Of a stretch of DNA of 64,000 nucleotides, positions 12,201 through 23,100 are shown in pieces. The notes below the pieces were generated by a model that was given only the letters and a program-made list of their open reading frames with translations, was not told where the DNA came from and ran no database searches. The stretch lies in the NCBI RefSeq assembly GCF_040436345.1, contig NC_133224.1:7184741-7248740 (forward strand). The letters are read 5' to 3'. The position numbers were made by a program, and so were the translations under genes. Each line of letters begins with the position of its first letter. Position 1 is the stretch's first letter. Origin of the DNA: Pagrus major (lineage: Eukaryota > Chordata > Actinopteri > Spariformes > Sparidae).

Positions 12201-15200
12201 CCTGACTTGGTTTTCTCCATGTATTTTTCAAAAGGAAAAACAAAACAAGGAATATCCAAAAAACATAATTGGGTCTGACCAAGTTATATGGATTCAATAT
12301 TCTTGTTTTTCATTTGAAAACAAAAAAATGAAATTCATTTTTGATTTTGAATACCAAACACACACACACTACCCCCCCGCCCCCCCCCCACCCCCCACCC
12401 CAACATTTAATCTGTTTTTCGTTTCACAACAAAAAAACCCAAAAACAAATGTACAGTTATTTCTTTTTTAAATATTGAATTAATTAAGGATGATCTGATA
12501 ATACCCAAACCAAGTTTATTGAAATGTTTGTCATAATCCTTAGCAATAAAAAATGAAAGCAAAACACTAACTGAATTGAGGAATCTAAAGATCTCTGTGC
12601 TCTGTTTGACTTCTTATCACATGTTGTTTTTCAGATTTTCACTCATCAGCGTCTCTCACAGTGAGTCCTGACAGAGCTCATCACTTCACCTCTGACTCTG
12701 TCTCACTGAGCTGTGAGGGAAACTCTACTAAGTGGAGAGTGAAGAGGTTATCAGCTGAGGACAGCTTCTCAACAGACTGCTCCAGCTGGAGGACAATGAC
12801 TGGATCAACATGCAAACTAAGCACTTACGGACGCATTGATGCAGTGTTCTGGTGTGAGTCTGGATCAGGAGAGTTCAGCAATGCAGTCAACATCACTATA
12901 CAGGGTATGATTTCACTACATTTGGTTTTTCTAATATGAATTATTTCAAACATCCCATTGTGTGTTTTGCCCAACACTCTGCTTCATGATCTCTCAAGTA
13001 ATTAATTGTTTTCAATAAATAAAAATAGTTAAGTATTTAATTAAACTGTGATTTTAAACCTGTACTACACGTTAGCAGTGCCAGCTTCACCTCACTATGA
13101 TGAGGACTGGAAGCAGTATACAGCAGGTTTGTGTAGGTTTATGGGTCATCTGTGCTTTAGTTTTTATGTCAGTGAACATGTTTAAAGGTCCAGTGTGTAG
13201 GATTTAGTGGCCTCTAGCAGTGAGGTTTCACATTCAACCAACTAGATACCCCTCTTCTCACTTTGTTTCCAAGCGAGTAGGAGAAAACTAGAAACATAAA
13301 AAACATGAAGGTCCTCTCTAGAGCCAGTGTTTGTTTTGTTCATTGTGATCTACTGTAGAAATATGGAGGTGTCACATGGCAGACTTAATGGAGGAGGACC
13401 TGCTGTCTGTACAAATAAAAGACTCATTCTTAGGTGAAAGATAACATTCTTAATTCAGGTGATTGTGCACTAATTTAAACATTATGTATATTATATCTTC
13501 CATTTCTGCCAATAGATCCCCCTAAATCCTACACACTGGACCTTTAAAGCACTGTGTGGTTTGTAGGACCCTGTTGACACCTGTTGTTTATTTGGTAAAA
13601 GGTGACTTGTACAGTAGGAGACTCAAGGTGTTTGATAAAACATCAGATTTTATGATCACTCTGTTAAATCAGTGAACAAAAAAACAAAAAACAAATGCAT
13701 ATGTACTCGTGCTGAAGTTCCTCGACCAGCTGATCTCTGACTGAAACCTCATCTTTTTGACTGTCTTACAGATAAAAATATTATCCTGCTGAGTCCTGCC
13801 CGTCCTGTGACTGAGAGAGATTCTGTTAGTCTGAGCTGCAAATTAAGAAAACAAACATTTGGCTCCACTGTGTTTTTCTATCACAATGAGAAACTGATTC
13901 AAAGTGACACCAGATGGGAGTTAAATATCTCTGCAGTGTCAAAGTCAGATGAAGGATTCTACAAGTGTCAACACTCAGGACGAGAGTCAGCACAGAGCTG
14001 GATGTCAGGTAAGGGTGAATTTAAAACAGTTAGTCTAAATTGTCTGTAGTAATAGACTAATGTCATGACACCTTAAATAACATCAACATTGCCTTTAAGT
14101 GACATAACTGACTGACTGACACTAAATAACAGTCATAAACATTCGTAAAGAATCATTACTGTTCATGACAGGTGTCATGTCAGTCTTATGCACACCTCTT
14201 CAAATAAAATGATATCAAACTTCATTATGTTATTCACACAGATCACAAACAGTAGCAGCGTCACATTTCACAAATTATTGTGGCTTGCTGATAAATTTGC
14301 ATGTTCCTACAGAGCTCTGAATGCTGTGTCAAGATAAGGAAAATGTCCCATGTTGTCTTGTCTCATTCAGCTTGCTTATTGTAAATTTGGTGATTTTTTT
14401 CTCCTGGATAGTTAGATTCAAGGATATGACATCCATAATTAAACTAGTATGACTCCATTATGTATGAATTAATTTAATGTTGAAGTTAACAATATCAATC
14501 ACTGCACGTTTGAGAAGTTTAAAAATTCAAGTATTTCTAATTTGTCTTACCTGTAGGGGATGCACTATTTCATTTTGACTATATCACAGTGACATTAATT
14601 TCCTTGTTTATGTCTTTGTTCTAAATCAAACAGCAAACAGACCAAAGGCTGAACTGAGGGCTGATAACAGAGACATTCCTGTAGGAGGCAGTGTGACCCT
14701 GACCTGCTCTGTGAACCCATCATCATCTGGTTGGAAATACTTCTGGTACAGAGGAGAGAAAACCTCTGAACATCTGACCACTCAACTCTCAGCTGGACAA
14801 ATCAGAGTCTCAGAGGAAGGAGTCTACTGGTGCAGAGGAGGAAGAGGAGAGCCAGTTTACTACACAGAGTACAGTGATCCAATCACTATCAACAAAAAGG
14901 GTGAGTTTGACATTTGTTTTTTAAACAGAATTAAAAATGTATGTTGTAATCATAATAATTGATTTATGAAGCTGAAGATATTATGATTTGATGAAGATCC
15001 AACTTTTTGTCGTTTTTGTTTCCTTACTGTGAATTCTTGAACATGAACAGTTGCAAACAAGGCTGTTGTGACTCTGCAGCCAAACTGGTCTGAAATATAC
15101 TTTGGAGAGATGATCACTCTCAGATGTGAGATCAAAGATGGAGGAGACACTGAGTGGGAGTATGAATGGAAAACAACCAGCTCAGAAAAACCTTCAAATC

Positions 15201-17293
15201 AAAATGAACACAGAATAAGATTTGCTGCTGCATCCCACAATGGAGACTACAGGTGTAAGGGCAGAAAGAAAAGTGAAAAGTCTTCAACAGATTGGAGTGA
15301 TCCCTTCAAACTGACAGTATCAGACAGTAAGTCACATCACATTTCTTTCAAAGTGAAGAATATACAGCTCATTAAAAGGCTGTTTGTGTTCATATATATT
15401 TTAAAGTAAGTCTTCGGTATGTACTGATTGTGCAGAATGTATTTGATCCACTATCAATACATGTTTTCATTTAAAAAAATCATTTTCCAACAGAACCCCG
15501 GCCTGTCCTCACTGTGTCTCCATCATGGCTGAGTGCTGGAGCCTCAGTAACTCTGAACTGCAGTGTTGAAGATCAATCTGCAGGATGGAGGTTCTACTGG
15601 TATAAGGCTCTTCCTGATTCATCAGATGACAGCTACAGCTCTGAGATGCTACCTGGCAGCAGCAGTGGGACTAAACAGGATTCCTACATTGTTCATGGAC
15701 AGACACACACAGCAGGATATATTTGCAAAGCTGGAAGAGGAGATCCAGTGTCTTACACTGATTATAGTGAACCTAAGTTTGTCTGGTCTGGAGGTAAGTT
15801 TGTTTCATGTTATATCATCATGTCAGAATTTCTTTTTTTCTTTTGTCCTTTTCCTTTAACTTTTTTTGCACAAAAAACAAATGACACTTTGTTTTTCGTA
15901 CATTTGATTTTACCCAAAAATAGGGAATTAATAAAACGGGCCAAGGGCAAAATTAGATTTTCATATATAATTTCTCCGATTTTGTGTGACTATAATGACT
16001 CACACAGTAGGTCTGGCTCATAAACTACTCTGTTTATGCCAGTTTATGAGCTGTAGATTTGCTGGTTTAACACAACATTTTTTTTGGCCCTTTCCCTGGT
16101 CTTCTTCTTCACTTCTCAGGGTCACTCATCCTCCTTCGCTTTGTCTGCAGTGTCTCTGTGCTCGTTGGGTAGAGCAGACAGGTCGGGTGATGGAGCAATG
16201 GCAGGGCAGCCCATCTCAGCTGTCTGGCCTGTTCACTGTGGTGGCAAAGTCAACTCAGTTCAACTGCATCAGCTCTTTAGCTAGCATTAACCCCAGACAT
16301 CCACTGAACACACAGTCAGGAAATAGCATATTAGATAGGTAAATTCTTGGTCTGATTAAACAGTAAATTCATTGGTTTGTAAAAACAGCCAGCCAGCTGC
16401 AGAGTTGATGCTACAGATTATGAGCCACCTGCCCCACCACTACAGCGAACAGGCCGGATGGAAGAGATGGGCTGCCCTGCCACTGCTCGGCCTGTCCGCT
16501 CTACCCAACCAGCCCAGAGACACTGCAACTGGAGGATGGCCCTAACAGGAGCAGCAAAAGGCTGGGAGAAGGGCCTAAAAGATCAGTGTGTTTATCCGCA
16601 AAGCTACAGGTCATAAACTGCCATAAACAGGGCAGTTTCTGAACCATATAAGACATAATTTGTTCATTTTCTGTTTTTCGATTCTCAATTGAACATGAAA
16701 TAAGCGAATGACACAACTTGTTGCAACGTTTGCACTAATCCTCAGCAATAAAGAATTAAAGCAATGGAATATTTGAATTATGGAGTTTATAATATGAAGA
16801 TCTCTGTGCTCTGTTTGACCTCTTATCACATCTTGTTTTCAGATTTTCACTCATCAGTGTCTCTCACAGCGAGTCCTGACAGAGCTCAACACTTCATCTC
16901 TGATTCTGTCTCACTAAACTGCGAGGGAAACTCTGGTGAGTGGAGAGTGAAGAGGTTAGCCACGGACAGCCGCCTGTCAGACTGCTCCAGCTTTGGGACA
17001 ATGATTCGATCCACATGCAGTCTACACACTGTCAGGCAAAGTGATGCAGTGTACTGGTGTGAGTCTGAATCAAGAGAGTTCAGCAACGCAGTCAACATCA
17101 CTATACAGGGTACGGTTTCATTACAGCTTCTTTTTCTTATTTAAAATTTTTCAAACATCCCATTGTGTGTTGAGGAGTACAGTCGACTGATATTTAAGAG
17201 TTTTGCCCAACACTCTGGCTACTGATCTCTTAATTAATTGATTTAAATGAATGAAAATAGTTACATATTTAATTAAACTGTGATTTGATTTGT

Positions 17294-17354
<61 letters not shown>

Positions 17355-18921
17355 AAGGTATATATCTATTTTTATCATTATACATCTACATATGCTGAAG
17401 TATTTTGTCAACCAGCTGATCTCTGACTGAAACCTCGTATTCTTTGACTGTTTCACAGATACAAATATGATCCTGCTGAGTCCTGCCCGTCCTGTGACTG
17501 TCGGAGACTATGTTAGTCTGAGCTGTTATTTGAGAAGACAAACATTTGGCTCCATTGTGTTTTTCTATCACAATGAGAAACTCATTCAAAATGACACCAG
17601 ATGGGAGTTAAAAATGTCTTCAGTGTCAAAGTCAGATGAAGGATTCTACAAGTGTCAACACACAAGAAAAGACTCAGCACGGAGCTGGATGTCAGTTCAG
17701 GGTGAGTTGAGGAGTACAGGACACTGACATTTCAAGAGTTTTGTCCAACACTCTGCTTCATGATTTCTCAAGTAATAAAATGTTTTCAATTAATAAACAT
17801 ATTTAGAATTCAAAGTAGTTTTAGTTTCAGACAACTTCACCTGTTGGATTCAGCACTTTGTAAATTCAGTTTTAGAAACATGCCGTGATACAAGTTCATT
17901 AACGCTTCATTTTTACTATTTATTGCAACAGGGCCTGAAAGGTTTCCTGTACTGTTGATTGTTGGGCTGGTTTGTGGAATCGTTCTCGTTATGCCTCTGC
18001 TCGTTTTGTTTTGCTACAAAGCGTGCAATGGTGAGACCTTCTTCTTCTATTATTAGATGTTTTTGAATTATTCAAATACACACACATACTCTGATCTCAT
18101 GAGATAGAATAGCAGCGTAACAACCATCTAACAACAAATGTCTTTTTCACAGATTTATGCTTTGACAGGTAGGTGCAACACTCTCTCATCTCATTTTGAA
18201 CATAACATCAACACATGTTTATGTTCCTATTTAAATGTATTGTATCTGATACGTGTTGTAGACCAGTCCAGTCTGAGAGCGCCAACACAGATCGTGTGGA
18301 CTGCCAGAATGATAATTACTCCAATCTTCTCCATGGTAAGCAGTTAAACCAATCTTTATGTTTTAGATAATATATTTTGCACAATCAAAACATCTGAGGA
18401 TGTTTAATTAGTATCACAAACTAACCTTGTCTTGATTTTTACTTCTCTGTAGGTGATGTTTGTCTGTATGAAACAATCAGAGGCCGTCAAGAAGCTGAAC
18501 ATGGTACAACTGATGCCTTGACCATCCTTTAAGTTTCAAAATATATTTACATTTCAAATTGGACCAATGATGTTTCATATTCTTTGATTAATCTTTTAAA
18601 AAAAACTGCTAAAAAGAGTGAGTACTTTATTTTGTGTGGTGAGAATTACATGCAATAGTTGAGAACTCTTTGTAGGCCAGCAGTGTCTAAACAAAGTACA
18701 GGAAGTTGTTTTTCATGCATTCATCTGATTTTTTCTCCAGTGGCAGATGATGAACCAGAAGACAGCGCTGTTTACATGAATGTACAGATGAGATCAGCTG
18801 CAGGTACAGTCAAGTACAACAGACAGTACTAAATGTAAATATAATACCACCGTGATAGTTGTATTCAAACAATTCAAACTCAAAATTGTTTTTTCCTTTG
18901 CTTTTTCTTTCAGGTCAATAA
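9210..18921 (+). CDS. Gene 3: eleven-Ig-domain Fc receptor-like protein
   Basis: Exons: leader 9210-9246 and 9560-9592; Ig B 10258-10527, A 10836-11102, B 11249-11524, C 11681-11980, D 12635-12904, E 13772-14008, A 14634-14900, B 15051-15326, C 15494-15793, D 16843-17109, E 17459-17701; TM 17932-18030; tail 18153-18168, 18262-18335, 18453-18503, 18741-18803, 18914-18921. They sum to 3354 nt, 1117 codons plus stop. The split leader with a tiny second exon is typical of FcR/FCRL genes. Each Ig exon has the two Cys and a Trp, except where noted in other genes. The membrane segment is uncharged. The tail has YSNLLHGDVCLYETI (ITAM-type) and AVYMNV (YxN, Grb2-type). No leader exon or stop lies between the first E and second A exon, so one long gene is the simplest model. 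Two adjacent genes joined only by read-through remain possible. Confidence 0.75.
12363..12399. repeat. Poly-C low-complexity tract
   Basis: C-rich run with single A/G interruptions in the first C-to-D intron of gene 3. It may hinder sequencing and assembly. Confidence 0.9.
13182..13547. mobile_element. Complete TTAA-flanked MITE (piggyBac-like)
   Basis: TTAA, then AGGTCCAGTGTGTAGGATTT at the left; the exact reverse complement and TTAA at the right (perfect inverted match over at least 26 bp including TTAA). Internal 320 bp has no coding capacity. TTAA target duplication is characteristic of piggyBac-type elements. It lies in the D-to-E intron of gene 3; pieces of the same element mark breakpoints in genes 4, 5 and 6. 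Confidence 0.85.
16022..16638. mobile_element. Foldback/non-autonomous DNA transposon
   Basis: The left arm (aaactactctgtttatgcca) and the right arm read in reverse complement (aaactgccctgtttatggca) match over about 40-50 bp, ending near ctgtag. The interior holds a second inverted pair (gagcagacaggtcgg / ccggcctgtccgctc region). No transposase frame. Located in the second C-to-D intron of gene 3. Superfamily not assigned; exact ends uncertain by about 15 bp. Confidence 0.65.
17294..17353. repeat. (GATA)n microsatellite
   Basis: About fifteen perfect GATA units in the second D-to-E intron of gene 3; likely polymorphic. Confidence 0.95.
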
Positions 18922-20187
18922 AGAAATCTGTATCAACAAAACCAATGGAGCCGACGACAACATGAAAAACGACATCTGTGAATTTGCAGCTTCTAATGTA
19001 ATCACTGTGTGCAACAGTGCTGTTCAAATATCAGACAGTATTTTGTGAAGTCAGTCTAATAGCAGGTCATTTAAGAGAAATATATCATATGGTTTGATTT
19101 TTCAACAGATGACATATATAATAATTAGTACGAGTGTTTGTGTTCTCTATTTCTTCTTTGGTGTATCATACTGTCACTTCATTTCTTTTTAAAAAACTCC
19201 TGTAGACACTGTTATGCAACTATAAACTCACCATCTTTTGTAGTTTTTGATTGATTGAACATTTAAACATTTATAACATTTAATATTATATCTATTTAAT
19301 AGTTTTGTTTAATCCGGATGGTTTTATGTTTTGTTGTATATTTTTTAACAGTTTGGTTGACCACTTTATGCATCTGTAGCAGAACATGTTATCATTTTGA
19401 TCTTATGAAACTCAAACTCTGCTTCAAAAGCTGCTCATTTACAGGATTCCGCTCTGCTAGCTGATGAGCTTTCGTGATAACTTTTTTAAGATAATGATAG
19501 AAGGAAATGTACGTACCACATGAGTGTACATCCATTCTTGTAATGTGTATATGTTTAGTGCTCCTTATTTATCATCCATGTCGCTGAGTAGCTCAATAAA
19601 TATCAAGTGAAGTTGTTTGTATTTGTGTTTTCTTTTAGGACAGAGGTGGAGGTCAATGTCATCAGAATTTACAACCTTCAGATGTATGACTGATTCATTT
19701 GATGTGAATAATTTTCCTCTGAATTGATGAATCAGTTGATGAGTTAATTGATGGAGGTGTTGACCTTTCTAACAAGAGTTTAATTATATCTCATATACTT
19801 TGTGGTGAGAACGCTAAAAAGGGAATGTAACTATGATATAACTTAAAGTTGAAGAGTGTCTACATATTTGTGTCACAACTTACTGTACATAATGGAGGGG
19901 GTCCCTGTGTCCCCATACCAGGTGACATTCTTCCTATTTCACCGATTCTTACCATATTTTAATGTAACATTTTATCCTCAACACAAACTTTTGCACGGAA
20001 ATGAGGTGATGTATCTTGCAATTGGCAGGAAGTGTATACGTGTTGTAAGAGCTATGTGTGAAAAAAGGGATGGAAGATACGACACTTTATCAGATGATGA
20101 CGTTGAAGAAAAATTCTGTTTTCATTAACTTCTCTTTTTGAAGAAAACATTTCTCACAGAAGCAGAGTGTTTGTGCCAGATGTGAAG
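18922..20187 (+). other. Gene 3 3' UTR and spacer to gene 4
   Basis: AATAAA occurs at 18917-18922 (overlapping the stop codon) and at 19595-19600 (agctcAATAAAtat). The remainder is spacer and the conserved upstream block of gene 4. Almost the same sequence follows gene 4 (25932-27196), so spacer and gene were duplicated together. A short open frame near 19856-20128 is not conserved as protein and is not annotated. Confidence 0.6.
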
Positions 20188-23100
20188 ATGGGGCACATTT
20201 TGCTCTGTGCGCTGGGGTTATTCTGTGAGTACATCTGTCACTTTTTTCATTTTTTGACTTTCAGTGTCAGACTCATTAACATGTTTGTTTTACACATACG
20301 AGCTCTGTTGCTGATTGGGCTTTTGCCACAATGCATGTACAGTATTTAGTCCAAGATATTGTAATGAATATGAGAGATCTTTTTATTTGTTTCTTTCCTC
20401 TGTGGTAGAATATCATCACAGAAATGTGTGATGCTGTTGATTGATAAGAAGTTGATGCAACTTCAGCTGGATTTTAAATACTTGTGATTATTGCCTCATC
20501 AACTTTTCATCTTTATTTTAGTGCTGAATACACTCCTCTACGGACATGCTAAAGGTGATCAATTTTCTTTTATCTGTTTACAAATATTTACTTATCACAT
20601 TTCTTTCAAAGTGAAGATTATACAGCTCATTAAAAGGCTGTTTTGGTTCACATAAATTTTAACTGGAAATCGTCCAGTTTGCATTTTGTTCAGGATGTTT
20701 TTGATTTGTTCACATTAACATACATGTTTGTATTTCAAAAAATCATTTTCCAACAGAACCCCGGCCTGTCCTCACTGTGTCTCCATCATGGCTGAGTGCT
20801 GGAGCCTCAGTAACTCTGAACTGCAGTGTTAAAGATCAATCTGCAGGATGGAGGTTCTACTGGTATAAGACTGTTCCTGATCAATCAAACAACTTCTACA
20901 GCTATGAGCTGCTACCTGGCAGCAGCAGTGGGACTGAACAGGATTCCTACATTGTTCATGGACAGACACACACAGCAGGATATATGTGCAGAGCTGGAAG
21001 AGGAGATCCAGCGTCTTACACGTATTACAGTGAACCTAAGTTCGTCTTGTCTGGAGGTCAGTCTGTTTCATGTTATGTTATCAGCTCTGTAATTAACATA
21101 CAGTAACTTGGCAGTTGACAAATAACTGGTTGTGTATGTTCATACTGCTCATATGGAAGAAATTAATTGCTTGTTGTGACCTTATGATCTTTACTGTCTC
21201 AGTAGCATCTAGTCAAACTTTCTATTTTCCACCTTACTGGGTGATTTTACAGACTGGATGGGACAGAATTTACTCTTTTTTTTGTCCTTTTCTTTTGACT
21301 TTTATAGAGTACTTTTACTTTGGATACTGATTGCTTTTACTTACACAACAGGCAGGACATGTAGTGTCAAAACACATTTGGTTAGTGGTCGTGTAGGTGT
21401 TGAGACAGACAAAACTGTCAAATTCAGGAAATGAAAAACCAAAGAAGTAAACCATATTTTAAGTTTCAAGATAAAAATTATGATTTCACCAAAACTGCAG
21501 CTTGTTTCAATGTTTGCACTAATCCTCAGCAAATGAATATTTGAATTGTGGACTTTATAATCTAAAGATCTCTGTGCTCTGTTTGACCTCTTATCACATG
21601 TTGTTTTTCAGGTTTTCACTCATCAGCATCTCTCACAGTGAGTCCTGACAGAGCTCAACACTTCACCTCTGACTCTGTCTCACTGAGCTGTGAGGGAAAC
21701 TCTACTGAGTGGAGAGTGAGGAGGTTATCAACTGAGGACAGCTACCTGTCAGACTGCACCATCTGGGGGACAATGAATGGATCAACATGCAACATAGACA
21801 CCTACAGGCCCAGTGATGCAGTGTACTGGTGTGAGTCTGGATCAAGAGAGTTCAGCAACGCAGTCAACATCACTATACGGGGTATGATTTTATTACATTT
21901 GTTTTTTCTAACATAAATGATCCCATTGTGTGTTGAGGAGTACAGGACACTGACATATAAAGAGTTTTGTCCAATACTCTGCTTCATGATCTCTCAAGTA
22001 ATAAAATGTTTTCAATGAATAAACGTAGTTAAATATTTAATTTAACTTGTACTGCATGCTGGCAGTGCCAGCTTTACCTCATTATGATAAAGATTCAATG
22101 CAGCATGCATTAGGTTTGTGGGTGATCTGTACTTCAGTTTTAATGTCAATGTGTGTAGGATTTAGTGGCCTCTCACAGCATGCAGTTCCAATCATCTCTC
22201 TCATTTTAGGTACTTACATGGCTGCCACAGTCTGTTTTTAAGTTTTATCTCTCAGAGCTGCCAAAGTCCAAAAGTGTCAGTGCTATAATCAAATTATAAA
22301 ATATTCCTCAATACTGCTGCAGTCAAACAGTCGAGTCTCTGTACTAAATGTATCCTGTGGAAGGCTACTAGTATTTTGGTATTCTGGGAGACTGTTGTGA
22401 CCCTCACAGTCAGAATGCAGTTGTCTTTCAACAATGACACAAGATTTTTTCTGCACAAATTTAGCATTCAGTAGTGCAACTTAAATATTAGATAAGGAAA
22501 TACAGGAAAAGAGAGAGGGGTATGACATGTCAGAGAGGCTCTTCACCAGGTTTAAACTGATATGTATTCAGCACTCAAAAAAATCAGTGTTAATATTATT
22601 AATGCAAATTTAAGTCTAACAATTAAAGTAATTCTTTCCTGTGTGGGCTGCACTACTTCATACATTTCCTTGTTTATGTCTTTGTTCTAAATCTAACAGC
22701 AAACAGACCAAAGGCTGAACTGAGGGCTGATGACAGAGACATTCCTGTAGGGGGCAGTGTGACCCTGACCTGCTCTGTGAACCAATCATCATCTGGTTGG
22801 AAATACTTCTGGTACAGAGGAGAGAAACCCTCTGAACATCTGACCACTCAACTCTCAGCTGGACGAATCAGAGTCTCAGAGGAAGGAGTCTACTGGTGCA
22901 GAGGAGGAAGAGGAGAGCCAGTTAACTACACAGAGTACAGTGATCCAATCACTATCAACAAAATTAGTAAGTTTGACATTTGTTTTTTTTAAAAACATAA
23001 TTAAAAAATAATGTTGTAATCATAATTATCGTTTGATAGAGCTGAAGATATTATAATTTGATGTAGATCCAACTCTTTGTCATGTTTGTTTCCTTACTGT

